Below, piece by piece: positions 11,901-25,155 of a stretch of 64,000 bases of DNA. Positions within the stretch are counted from its first letter, which is position 1, and every line of letters begins with the position of its first letter. The translations under genes and the position numbers were made by a program. The DNA comes from Ricordea florida (lineage: Eukaryota > Cnidaria > Anthozoa > Corallimorpharia > Ricordeidae). Below the pieces are notes generated by a model. It did no database searches and was not told the origin of the DNA. It saw only the letters and a list, made by a program, of their open reading frames with translations. Location of the stretch: positions 12,212,236 through 12,276,235 of the forward strand of contig OX453282.1 of assembly GCA_949710005.1 (NCBI GenBank), given 5' to 3'.

Positions 11901-14900
11901 AAGTGCGCATGCGTAGTAACAAAGAGTTCTTTCCTTAAATCACATGGAAATATAATCGTTTCAATTAAAATTTCATTCGTCATCTAAACCTTCGTCTATA
12001 CCCTCTTATGACAGATAGATAAAACATTCAAAATGATTCGATAACTTACCACGCTAGATGACGGTCCTCCTGCCCATACAATCTCTTATATGGTGTTTTG
12101 ACAAACATCTGTAAGGCTGAGTTTCCTTGCAACCATCTCTTTGTATTTTACCTTGTTCTTAAGAATGACTACAATCACGAGATAAAATGGATTTTAAATT
12201 ACATTTTAAATGCCACAAGGTGGTGAAAATTGCATGTTTGTCACTAATCTGTGTAATGAGGACTGATTTCATGAACTTTAGTTTTGTCTGAGCAGTATGC
12301 TTTACAATCAGCTCCCTTAAGCTAATGTGTTGACAGCTGAAATACAATAGGATTGCGAATTACAATCAATTTTACTTTTTACGTAGATGTTACCCTTTCG
12401 TTATACTACAAGTATGCAAAGTTTCAGAATTGAAAAGATTCTTCAAGCCGAGATATGATAGAATATCTTTCATTTTAAGGATTTAAAGGCAATTGTATGA
12501 AGTGCGCATGCGTAGTAATAAAGAGTTCTTTCCTTAGATCACATGGAAATATAATCGTTTCAATTAAAATTTCATTCGTTATCTAAACCTTCGTCTATAT
12601 CCTACTATGACAGATAGATAAAACATTCAAAATGATTCGATAACTTACCACGCTAGATGACGGTCCTCCTGCCCATACAATCTCTTATATGGTGTTTTGA
12701 GAAAAATCTGTAAGGCTGAGTTTCCTTGCAACCATCTCTTTATATTTTATCTTGTTCTTAAGAATGACTACAATCACGAGATAAAATGGATTTTAAATTA
12801 CATTTTAAATGCCACAAGGTGGTGAAAATTGCATGTTTGTCACTAATCTGTGTAATGAGGACTGATTTCATGACGTTTAGTACTGTCTGAGTAGTATGCT
12901 TTACAATCACCTCCCTTAAGCTAATGTGTTGACAGCTGAAATACAATAGGATTGCGAATTACAATCAATTTTACTTTTTACGTAGATGTTACCCTTTCGT
13001 TATACTACAAGTATGCAAAGTTTAAGAATTGCAAAGATTGTGCAATCCGAGATATGATAGAATATCTTTCATTTTAAGGGTTTAAAGGCAATTGTATGAA
13101 GTGCGCATGCGTAGTAACAAAGAGTTCTTCCCTTAAATCACATGGAAATATAATCGTTTCAATTAAAATTTCATTCGTTATCTAAACCTTCGTCTATATC
13201 CTACTATGACAGATAGATAAAACATTCAAAATGATTCGATAACTTACCACGCTAGATGACGGTCCTCCTGCCCATACAATCTCTTATATGGTGTTTTGAC
13301 AAACATCTGTAAGGCTGAGTTTCCTTGCAACCATCTCTTTATATTTTATCTTGTTCTTAAGAATGACTACAATCACGAGATAAAATGGATTTTAAATTAC
13401 ATTTTAAATGCCACAAGGTGGTGAAAATTGCATGTTTGTCACTAATCTGTGTAATGAGGACTGATTTGATGAACTTTAGTACTGTCTGAGCAGTATGCTT
13501 TACAATCACCTCCCTTAAGCTAATGTGTTGACAGCTGAAATACAATAGGATTGCGAATTACAATCAATTTTACTTTTTACGTAGATGTTACCCTTTCGTT
13601 ATACTACAAGTATGCAAAGTTTCAGAATTGCAAAGATTCTGCAAGCCGAGATATGATAGAATATCTTTCATTTTAAGGGTTTAAAGGCAATTGTATAAAG
13701 TGCGCATGCGTAGTAACAAAGAGTTCTTCCCTTAAATCACATGGAAATATAATCGTTTCAATTAAAATTTCATTCGTTATCTAAACCTTCCTCTATATCC
13801 TACTATGACAGATAGATAAAACATTCAAAATGATTCGATAACTTACCACGCTAGATGACGGTCCTCCTGCCCATACAATCTCTTATATGGTGTTTTGACA
13901 AACATCTGTAAGGCTGAGTTTCCTTGCAACCATCTCTTTATATTTTATCTTGTTCTTAAGAATGACTACAATCACGAGATAAAATGGATTTTAAATTACA
14001 TTTTAAATGCCACAAGGTGGTGAAAATTGCATGTTTGTCACTAATCTGTGTAATGAGGACTGATTTGATGAACTTTAGTACTGTCTGAGCAGTATGCTTT
14101 ACAATCACCTCCCTTAAGCTAATGTGTTGACAGCTGAAATACAATAGGATTGCGAATTACAATCAATTTTACTTTTTACGTAGATGTTACCCTTTCGTTA
14201 TACTACAAGTATGCAAAGTTTCAGAATTGCAAAGATTCTGCAAGCCGAGATATGATAGAATATCTTTCATTTTAAGGGTTTAAAGGCAATTGTATAAAGT
14301 GCGCATGCGTAGTAACAAAGAGTTCTTTCCTTAAATCACATGGAAATATAATCGTTTCAATTAAAATTTCATTCGTTATCTAAACCTTCTCTATATCCTA
14401 CTATGACAGATAGATAAAACATTCAAAATGATTCGATAACTTACCACGCTAGATGACGGTCCTCCTGCCCATACAATCTCTTATATGGTGTTTTGACAAA
14501 AATCTGTAAGGCTGAGTTTCCTTGCAACCATCTCTTTGTATTTTATCTTGTTCTTAAGAATGACTACAATCACGAGATAAAATGGATTTTAAATTACATT
14601 TTAAATGCCACAAGGTGGTGAAAATTGCATGTTTGTCACTAATCTGTGTAATGAGGACTGATTTAATGACCTTTAGTACTGTCTGAGTAGTATGCTTTAC
14701 AATCACCTCCCTTAAGCTAATGTGTTGACAGCTGAAATACAATAGGATTGCGAATTACAATCAATTTTACTTTTTACGTAGATGTTACCCTTTCGTTATA
14801 CTACAAGTATGCAAAGTTTAAGAATTGCAAAGATTGTGCAATCCGAGATATGATAGAATATCTTTCATTTTAAGGGTTTAAAGGCAATTGTATGAAGTGC

Positions 14901-15290
14901 GCATGCGTAGTAACAAAGAGTTCTTCCCTTAAATCACATGGAAATATAATCGTTTCAATTAAAATTTCATTCGTTATCTAAACCTTCGTCTATATCCTAC
15001 TATGACAGATAGATAAAACATTCAAAATGATTCGATAACTTACCACGCTAGATGACGGTCCTCCTGCCCATACAATCTCTTATATGGTGTTTTGACAAAC
15101 ATCTGTAAGGCTGAGTTTCCTTGCAACCATCTCTTTATATTTTATCTTGTTCTTAAGAATGACTACAATCACGAGATAAAATGGATTTTAAATTACATTT
15201 TAAATGCCACAAGGTGGTGAAAATTGCATGTTTGTCACTAATCTGTGTAATGAGGACTGATTTGATGAACTTTAGTACTGTCTGAGCAGT
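4550..15290. repeat. 9-mer higher-order repeat, 5390 bp, two copies
   Basis: The block from the middle of m8 (about 4550) through the first half of m17 (about 9940) is repeated from there to about 15290, with an offset of exactly 5390 (nine monomers, one of them 598 bp). Marker monomers match in order: m9/m18, m10/m19, m11/m20 (TATGTCC, CGGTACTCC), m12/m21, m13/m22, m14/m23, m15/m24 and m16/m25. The differences I found by eye are 5631/11021, 6848/12238, 7301/12691, 8339/13729 and 8980/14370. This is a very recent segmental duplication, expected from unequal exchange or conversion. The ends are approximate because they fall inside monomers. Confidence 0.92.
8986..9583. repeat. 598-bp monomer m16 (founder-type single-base deletion)
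   Basis: Near the monomer start the usual ACCTTCGTCTATA is shortened to ACCTTCTCTATA, making this copy 598 bp. Only m25 (14376-14973) and m27 (15573-16170) share it. All three also carry TAATGACCTT, GAGTAGTATG and CACCTCCC, so they descend from one deleted ancestor copied by the 9-mer and dimer duplications. Confidence 0.95.
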
Positions 15291-16170
15291 ATGCTTTACA
15301 ATCACCTCCCTTAAGCTAATGTGTTGACAGCTGAAATACAATAGGATTGCGAATTACAATCAATTTTACTTTTTACGTAGATGTTACCCTTTCGTTATAC
15401 TACAAGTATGCAAAGTTTCAGAATTGCAAAGATTCTGCAAGCCGAGATATGATAGAATATCTTTCATTTTAAGGGTTTAAAGGCAATTGTATAAAGTGCG
15501 CATGCGTAGTAACAAAGAGTTCTTTCCTTAAATCACATGGAAATATAATCGTTTCAATTAAAATTTCATTCGTTATCTAAACCTTCTCTATATCCTACTA
15601 TGACAGATAGATAAAACATTCAAAATGATTCGATAACTTACCACGCTAGATGACGGTCCTCCTGCCCATACAATCTCTTATATGGTGTTTTGACAAAAAT
15701 CTGTAAGGCTGAGTTTCCTTGCAACCATCTCTTTGTATTTTATCTTGTTCTTAAGAATGACTACAATCACGAGATAAAATGGATTTTAAATTACATTTTA
15801 AATGCCACAAGGTGGTGAAAATTGCATGTTTGTCACTAATCTGTGTAATGAGGACTGATTTAATGACCTTTAGTACTGTCTGAGTAGTATGCTTTACAAT
15901 CACCTCCCTTAAGCTAATGTGTTGACAGCTGAAATACAATAGGATTGCGAATTACAATCAATTTTACTTTTTACGTAGATGTTACCCTTTCGTTATACTA
16001 CAAGTATGCAAAGTTTAAGAATTGCAAAGATTGTGCAATCCGAGATATGATAGAATATCTTTCATTTTAAGGGTTTAAAGGCAATTGTATGAAGTGCGCA
16101 TGCGTAGTAACAAAGAGTTCTTCCCTTAAATCACATGGAAATATAATCGTTTCAATTAAAATTTCATTCG
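13777..16170. repeat. Dimer duplication of about 1197 bp inside the 9-mer series
   Basis: m24-m25 (13777-14973) are followed by m26-m27 (14974-16170), a second copy of the same pair in which the second member is again the 598-bp type. The first member differs at the start (CTTCCTC in m24, CTTCGTC in m26), so the break probably lies a little inside the monomer. After it, m28 resumes the order expected from the first 9-mer copy (m17-like, GAACCTTAG). The second 9-mer copy therefore appears to have been lengthened by two monomers. Confidence 0.85.
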
Positions 16171-16769
16171 TTATCTAAACCTTCGTCTATATCCTACTAT
16201 GACAGATAGATAAAACATTCAAAATGATTCGATAACTTACCACGCTAGATGACGGTCCTCCTGCCCATACAATCTCTTATATGGTGTTTTGACAAACATC
16301 TGTAAGGCTGAGTTTCCTTGCAACCATCTCTTTATATTTTATCTTGTTCTTAAGAATGACTACAATCACGAGATAAAATGGATTTTAAATTACATTTTAA
16401 ATGCCACAAGGTGGTGAAAATTGCATGTTTGTCACTAATCTGTGTAATGAGGACTGATTTGATGAACCTTAGTACTGTCTGAGCAGTATGCTTTACAATC
16501 AGCTGCCTTAAGCTAATATGTTGACAGCTGAAATACAATAGGATTGCGAATTACAATCAATTTTACTTTTTACGTAGATGTTACCCTTTCGTTATACTAC
16601 ATGTATGCAAAGTTTCAGAATTACAAAGATTCTGCAAGCCGAAATATGATAGAATATCTTTCATTTTAAGGGTTTAAAGGCAATTGTATGAATTGCGCAT
16701 GCGTAGTAACAAAGAGTTCTTTCCTTAAATCACATGGAAATATAATCGTTTCAATTAAAATTTCATTCG
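16171..16769. repeat. Chimeric monomer m28
   Basis: The first part matches m17 (CATCTG, TATATTTTATC, GAACCTTAG, CAGCTGCC). From about 16600 it carries the tail CATGTATG, AATTACAAAG and GCCGAAATATG, otherwise typical of monomers beyond 34 kb (m58, m59, m65, m70 and others). The change of type inside one monomer indicates recombination or gene conversion between distant variants. Confidence 0.8.
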
Positions 16770-17967
16770 TTATCTAAACCTTCGTCTATATCCTACTATG
16801 ACAGATAGATAAAACATTCAAAATGATTCGATAACTTACCACGCTAGATGACGGTCCTCCTGCCTATACAATCTCTTATATGGTGTTTTGACGAAAACGT
16901 GTAAGGCTGAGTTTCCTTGCAACCATCTCTTTGTATTTTATCTTGTTCTTAACAATGACTACAATCACGAGATAAAATGGATTTTAAATTACATTTTAAA
17001 TGCTACAAGGTGGTGGAAATTGCATGTTTGTCACTAATCTGTGTAATGAAGACTGATTTGATGAACTTTAGTACTGTCTGAGCAGTATGCTTTACAATCA
17101 GCTGCCTTAAGCTAATATGTTGACAGCTGAAATACAATAGGATTGCGAATTGCAATCAATTTTACTTTTTACGTAGATGTTAGCCTTTCGTTATACTACA
17201 AGTCTGCAAAGTTTCAGAATTGAAAAGATTCTTCAAGCCGAGATATGATAGAATATCTTTCATTTTAAGGATTTAAAGGCAATTGTATGAAGTGCGCATG
17301 CGTAGTAACAAAGAGTTCTTTCCTTAAATCACATGGAAATATAATCGTTTCAATTAAAATTTCATTCGTTATCTAAACCTTCGTCTATATCCTACTATGA
17401 CAGATAGATAAAACATTCAAAATGATTCGATAACTTACCACGCTAGATGACGGTCCTCCTGCCTATACAATCTCTTATATGGTGTTTTGACGAAAACGTG
17501 TAAGGCTGAGTTTCCTTGCAACCATCTCTTTGTATTTTATCTTGTTCTTAACAATGACTACAATCACGAGATAAAATGGATTTTAAATTACATTTTAAAT
17601 GCTACAAGGTGGTGGAAATTGCATGTTTGTCACTAATCTGTGTAATGAAGACTGATTTGATGAACTTTAGTACTGTCTGAGCAGTATGCTTTACAATCAG
17701 CTGCCTTAAGCTAATATGTTGACAGCTGAAATACAATAGGATTGCGAATTGCAATCAATTTTACTTTTTACGTAGATGTTAGCCTTTCGTTATACTACAA
17801 GTCTGCAAAGTTTCAGAATTGAAAAGATTCTTCAAGCCGAGATATGATAGAATATCTTTCATTTTAAGGATTTAAAGGCAATTGTATGAAGTGCGCATGC
17901 GTAGTAACAAAGAGTTCTTCCCTTAAATCACATGGAAATATAATCGTTTCAATTAAAATTTCATTCG
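16770..17967. repeat. Single-monomer tandem duplication (m29, m30)
   Basis: m29 and m30 share the private G at 17016 and 17615 (GGTGGTGGAAAT instead of GGTGGTGAAAAT), exactly 599 apart. Both also have CGAAAACGTG and TTCTTAACAA. A clear difference is near the end: TTCTTTCC in m29, TTCTTCCC in m30. They resemble m1, so an m1-type block has been re-used about 16.8 kb away. Confidence 0.88.
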
Positions 17968-20900
17968 TTATCTAAACCTTCGTCTATATCCTACTATGAC
18001 AGATAGATAAAACATTCAAAATGATTCGATAACTTACCACGCTAGATGACGGTCCTCCTGCCCATACAATCTCTTATATGGTGTTTTGACAAAAATCTGT
18101 AAGGCTGAGTTTCCTTGCAACCATCTCTTTATATTTTATCTTGTTCTTAAGAATGACTACAATCACGAGATAAAATGGATTTTAAATTACATTTTAAATG
18201 CCACAAGGTGGTGAAAATTGCATGTTTGTCACTAATCTGTGTAATGAGGACTGATTTGATGAACTTTAGTACTGTCTGAGCAGTATGCTTTACAATCAGC
18301 TCCCTTAAGCTAATGTGTTGACAGCTGAAATACAATAGGATTGCGAATTACAATCAATTTTACTTTTTACGTAGATGTTACCCTTTCGTTATTCTACAAG
18401 TATGCAAAGTTTAAGAATTGCAAAGATTGTGCAATCCGAGATATGATAGAATATCTTTCATTTTAAGGGTTTAAAGGCAATTGTATGAAGTGCGCATGCG
18501 TAGTAACAAAGAGTTCTTCCCTTAAATCACATGGAAATATAATCGTTTCAATTAAAATTTCATTCGTTATCTAAACCTTCGTCTATATCCTACTATGACA
18601 GATAGATAAAACATTCAAAATGATTCGATAACTTACCACGCTAGATGACGGTCCTCCTGCCCATACAATCTCTTATATGGTGTTTTGACAAACATCTGTA
18701 AGGCTGAGTTTCCTTGCAACCATCTCTTTATATTTTATCTTGTTCTTAAGAATGACTACAATCACGAGATAAAATGGATTTTAAATTACATTTTAAATGC
18801 CACAAGGTGGTGAAAATTGCATGTTTGTCACTAATCTGTGTAATGAGGACTGATTTCATGAACTTTAGTACTGTCTGAGCAGTATGCTTTACAATCAGCT
18901 CCCTTAAGCTAATGTGTTGACAGCTGAAATACAATAGGATTGCGAATTACAATCAATTTTACTTTTTACGTAGATGTTACTCTTTCTTTATACTACAAGT
19001 ATGCAAAGTTTCAGAATTGCAAAGATTCTGCAAGCCGAGATATGATAGAATATCTTTCATTTTAAGGGTTTAAAGGCAATTGTATAAAGTGCGCATGCGT
19101 AGTAACAAAGAGTTCTTTCCTTAAATCACATGGAAATATAATCGTTTCAATTAAAATTTCATTCGTTATCTAAACCTTCCTCTATATCCTACTATGACAG
19201 ATAGATAAAACATTCAAAATGATTCGATAACTTACCACGCTAGATGACGGTCCTCCTGCCCATACAATCTCTTATATGGTGTTTTGACAAAAATCTGTAA
19301 GGCTGAGTTTCCTTGCAACCATCTCTTTGTATTTTATCTTGTTCTTAAGAATGACTACAATCACGAGATAAAATGGATTTTAAATTACATTTTAAATGCT
19401 ACAAGGTGGTGAAAATTGCATGTTTGTCACTAATCTGTGTAAGGAGGACTGATTTCATGAACTTTAGTACTGTCTGAGCAGTATGCTTTACAATCAGCTG
19501 CCTTAAGCTAATATGTTGACAGCTGAAATACAATAGGATTGCGAATTACAATCAATTTTACTTTTTACGTAGATGTTAGCCTTTCTTTATACTACAAGTA
19601 TGCAAAGTTTCAGAATTGAAAAGATTCTGCAAGCCGAGATATGATAGAATATCTTTCATTTTAAGGGTTTAAAGGCAATTGTATGAAGTGCGCATGCGTA
19701 GTAACAAAGAGTTCTTTCCTTAGATCACATAGAAATATAATCGTTTCAATTAAAACTTCATTCGTTATCTAAACCTTCGTCTATATCCTACTATGACAGA
19801 TGGATAAAACATTCAAAATGATTCGATAACTTACCACGCTAGATGACGGTCCTCCTGCCCATACAATCTCTTATATGGTGTTTTGACAAAAATCTGTAAG
19901 GCTGAGTTTCCTTGCAACCATCTCTTTGTATTTTACCTTGTTCTTAAGAATGACTACAATCACGAGATAAAATGGATTTTAAATTACATTTTAAATGCCA
20001 CAAGGTGGTGAAAATTGCATGTTTGTCACTAATCTGTGTAATGAGGACTGATTTCATGACCTTTAGTACTGTCTGAGTAGTATGCTTTACAATCACCTCC
20101 CTTAAGCTAATGTGTTGACAGCTGAAATACAATAGGATTGCGAATTACAATCAATTTTACTTTTTACGTAGATGTTACCCTTTCGTTATACTACAAGTAT
20201 GCAAAGTTTAAGAATTGCAAAGATTGTGCAATCCGAGATATGATAGAATATCTTTCATTTTAAGGGTTTAAAGGCAATTGTATGAAGTGCGCATGCGTAG
20301 TAACAAAGAGTTCTTCCCTTAAATCACATGGAAATATAATCGTTTCAATTAAAATTTCATTCGTTATCTAAACCTTCGTCTATATCCTACTATGACAGAT
20401 AGATAAAACATTCAAAATGATTCGATAACTTACCACGCTAGATGACGGTCCTCCTGCCCATACAATCTCTTATATGGTGTTTTGACAAACATCTGTAAGG
20501 CTGAGTTTCCTTGCAACCATCTCTTTATATTTTATCTTGTTCTTAAGAATGACTACAATCACGAGATAAAATGGATTTTAAATTACATTTTAAATGCCAC
20601 AAGGTGGTGAAAATTGCATGTTTGTCACTAATCTGTGTAATGAGGACTGATTTCATGAACTTTAGTACTGTCTGAGCAGTATGCTTTACAATCAGCTCCC
20701 TCAAGCTAATGTGTTGACAGCTGAAATACAATAGGATTGCGAATTACAATCAATTTTACTTTTTACGTAGATGTTACCCTTTCGTTATACTACAAGTATG
20801 CAAAGTTTCAGAATTGCAAAGATTCTGCAAGCCGAGATATGATAGAATATCTTTCATTTTAAGGGTTTAAAGGCAATTGTATAAAGTGCGCATGCGTAGT

Positions 20901-23900
20901 AACAAAGAGTTCTTTCCTTAAATCACATGGAAATATAATCGTTTCAATTAAAATTTCATTCGTTATCTAAACCTTCCTCTATATCCTACTATGACAGATA
21001 GATAAAACATTCAAAATGATTCGATAACTTACCACGCTAGATGACGGTCCTCCTGCCCATACAATCTCTTATATGGTGTTTTGACAAAAATCTGTAAGGC
21101 TGAGTTTCCTTGCAACCATCTCTTTGTATTTTATCTTGTTCTTAAGAATGACTACAATCACGAGATAAAATGGATTTTAAATTACATTTTAAATGCTACA
21201 AGGTGGTGAAAATTGCATGTTTGTCACTAATCTGTGTAAGGAGGACTGATTTCATGAACTTTAGTACTGTCTGAGCAGTATGCTTTACAATCAGCTGCCT
21301 TAAGCTAATATGTTGACAGCTGAAATACAATAGGATTGCGAATTACAATCAATTTTACTTTTTACGTAGATGTTACCCTTTCGTTATACTACAAGTATGC
21401 AAAGTTTCAGAATTGAAAAGATTCTTCAAGCCGAGATATGATAGAATATCTTTCATTTTAAGGATTTAAAGGCAATTGTATGAAGTGCGCATGCGTAGTA
21501 ACAAAGAGTTCTTCCCTTAAATCACATGGAAATATAATCGTTTCAATTAAAATTTCATTCGTTATCTAAACCTTCGTCTATATCCTACTATGACAGATAG
21601 ATAAAACATTCAAAATGATTCGATAACTTACCACGCTAGATGACGGTCCTCCTGCCCATACAATCTCTTATATGGTGTTTTGACAAACATCTGTAAGGCT
21701 GAGTTTCCTTGCAACCATCTCTTTATATTTTATCTTGTTCTTAAGAATGACTACAATCACGAGATAAAATGGATTTTAAATTACATTTTAAATGCCACAA
21801 GGTGGTGAAAATTGCATGTTTGTCACTAATCTGTGTAATGAGGACTGATTTGATGAACTTTAGTACTGTCTGAGCAGTATGCTTTACAATCAGCTCCCTT
21901 AAGCTAATGTGTTGACAGCTGAAATACAATAGGATTGCGAATTACAATCAATTTTACTTTTTACGTAGATGTTACCCTTTCGTTATTCTACAAGTATGCA
22001 AAGTTTAAGAATTGCAAAGATTGTGCAATCCGAGATATGATAGAATATCTTTCATTTTAAGGGTTTAAAGGCAATTGTATGAAGTGCGCATGCGTAGTAA
22101 CAAAGAGTTCTTCCCTTAAATCACATGGAAATATAATCGTTTCAATTAAAATTTCATTCGTTATCTAAACCTTCGTCTATATCCTACTATGACAGATAGA
22201 TAAAACATTCAAAATGATTCGATAACTTACCACGCTAGATGACGGTCCTCCTGCCCATACAATCTCTTATATGGTGTTTTGACAAACATCTGTAAGGCTG
22301 AGTTTCCTTGCAACCATCTCTTTATATTTTATCTTGTTCTTAAGAATGACTACAATCACGAGATAAAATGGATTTTAAATTACATTTTAAATGCCACAAG
22401 GTGGTGAAAATTGCATGTTTGTCACTAATCTGTGTAATGAGGACTGATTTGATGAACTTTAGTACTGTCTGAGCAGTATGCTTTACAATCAGCTCCCTCA
22501 AGCTAATGTGTTGACAGCTGAAATACAATAGGATTGCGAATTACAATCAATTTTACTTTTTACGTAGATGTTACCCTTTCGTTATACTACAAGTATGCAA
22601 AGTTTCAGAATTGCAAAGATTCTGCAAGCCGAGATATGATAGAATATCTTTCATTTTAAGGGTTTAAAGGCAATTGTATAAAGTGCGCATGCGTAGTAAC
22701 AAAGAGTTCTTTCCTTAAATCACATGGAAATATAATCGTTTCAATTAAAATTTCATTCGTTATCTAAACCTTCCTCTATATCCTACTATGACAGATAGAT
22801 AAAACATTCAAAATGATTCGATAACTTACCACGCTAGATGACGGTCCTCCTGCCCATACAATCTCTTATATGGTGTTTTGACAAAAATCTGTAAGGCTGA
22901 GTTTCCTTGCAACCATCTCTTTGTATTTTATCTTGTTCTTAAGAATGACTACAATCACGAGATAAAATGGATTTTAAATTACATTTTAAATGCTACAAGG
23001 TGGTGAAAATTGCATGTTTGTCACTAATCTGTGTAAGGAGGACTGATTTCATGAACTTTAGTACTGTCTGAGCAGTATGCTTTACAATCAGCTGCCTTAA
23101 GCTAATATGTTGACAGCTGAAATACAATAGGATTGCGAATTACAATCAATTTTACTTTTTACGTAGATGTTACCCTTTCGTTATACTACAAGTATGCAAA
23201 GTTTCAGAATTGAAAAGATTCTTCAAGCCGAGATATGATAGAATATGTTTCATTTTAAGGATTTAAAGGCAATTGTATGAAGTGCGCATGCGTAGTAACA
23301 AAGAGTTCTTCCCTTAAATCACATGGAAATATAATCGTTTCAATTAAAATTTCATTCGTTATCTAAACCTTCGTCTATATCCTACTATGACAGATAGATA
23401 AAACATTCAAAATGATTCGATAACTTACCACGCTAGATGACGGTCCTCCTGCCCATACAATCTCTTATATGGTGTTTTGACAAACATCTGTAAGGCTGAG
23501 TTTCCTTGCAACCATCTCTTTATATTTTATCTTGTTCTTAAGAATGACTACAATCACGAGATAAAATGGATTTTAAATTACATTTTAAATGCCACAAGGT
23601 GGTGAAAATTGCATGTTTGTCACTAATCTGTGTAATGAGGACTGATTTGATGAACTTTAGTACTGTCTGAGCAGTATGCTTTACAATCAGCTCCCTTAAG
23701 CTAATGTGTTGACAGCTGAAATACAATAGGATTGCGAATTACAATCAATTTTACTTTTTACGTAGATGTTACCCTTTCGTTATTCTACAAGTATGCAAAG
23801 TTTAAGAATTGCAAAGATTGTGCAATCCGAGATATGATAGAATATCTTTCATTTTAAGGGTTTAAAGGCAATTGTATGAAGTGCGCATGCGTAGTAACAA

Positions 23901-25155
23901 AGAGTTCTTCCCTTAAATCACATGGAAATATAATCGTTTCAATTAAAATTTCATTCGTTATCTAAACCTTCGTCTATATCCTACTATGACAGATAGATAA
24001 AACATTCAAAATGATTCGATAACTTACCACGCTAGATGACGGTCCTCCTGCCCATACAATCTCTTATATGGTGTTTTGACAAACATCTGTAAGGCTGAGT
24101 TTCCTTGCAACCATCTCTTTATATTTTATCTTGTTCTTAAGAATGACTACAATCACGAGATAAAATGGATTTTAAATTACATTTTAAATGCCACAAGGTG
24201 GTGAAAATTGCATGTTTGTCACTAATCTGTGTAATGAGGACTGATTTGATGAACTTTAGTACTGTCTGAGCAGTATGCTTTACAATCAGCTCCCTCAAGC
24301 TAATGTGTTGACAGCTGAAATACAATAGGATTGCGAATTACAATCAATTTTACTTTTTACGTAGATGTTACCCTTTCGTTATACTACAAGTATGCAAAGT
24401 TTCAGAATTGCAAAGATTCTGCAAGCCGAGATATGATAGAATATCTTTCATTTTAAGGGTTTAAAGGCAATTGTATAAAGTGCGCATGCGTAGTAACAAA
24501 GAGTTCTTTCCTTAAATCACATGGAAATATAATCGTTTCAATTAAAATTTCATTCGTTATCTAAACCTTCCTCTATATCCTACTATGACAGATAGATAAA
24601 ACATTCAAAATGATTCGATAACTTACCACGCTAGATGACGGTCCTCCTGCCCATACAATCTCTTATATGGTGTTTTGACAAAAATCTGTAAGGCTGAGTT
24701 TCCTTGCAACCATCTCTTTGTATTTTATCTTGTTCTTAAGAATGACTACAATCACGAGATAAAATGGATTTTAAATTACATTTTAAATGCCACAAGGTGG
24801 TGAAAATTGCATGTTTGTCACTAATCTGTGTAATGAGGACTGATTTGATGAACTTTAGTACTGTCTGAGCAGTATGCTTTACAATCAGCTGCCTTAAGCT
24901 AATATGTTGACAGCTGAAATACAATAGGATTGCGAATTACAATCAATTTTACTTTTTACGTAGATGTTACCCTTTCGTTATACTACAAGTATGCAAAGTT
25001 TCAGAATTGCAAAGATTCTGCAAGCCGAGATATGATAGAATATCTTTCATTTTAAGGGTTTAAAGGCAATTGTATGAAGTGCGCATGCGTAGTAACAAAG
25101 AGTTCTTTCCTTTAATCACATGGAAATATAATCGTTTCAATTAAAATTTCATTCG
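17968..25155. repeat. 3-mer periodicity, 1797 bp, four imperfect units
   Basis: Units start at 17968, 19765, 21562 and 23359. Second members (m32, m35, m38, m41) share CATCTG, TATATTTTATC and GTATAAAGTG. Third members (m33, m36, m39) share GTAAGGAGGACTG. First members m31, m37 and m40 share TTATTCTACAAG; m34 in that slot is a different type (GATGGATAAA, CATGACC). The last unit ends in m42, which lacks GTAAGG and carries TTTCCTTTAATC instead. This is an early or partly overwritten higher-order repeat. Confidence 0.82.
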
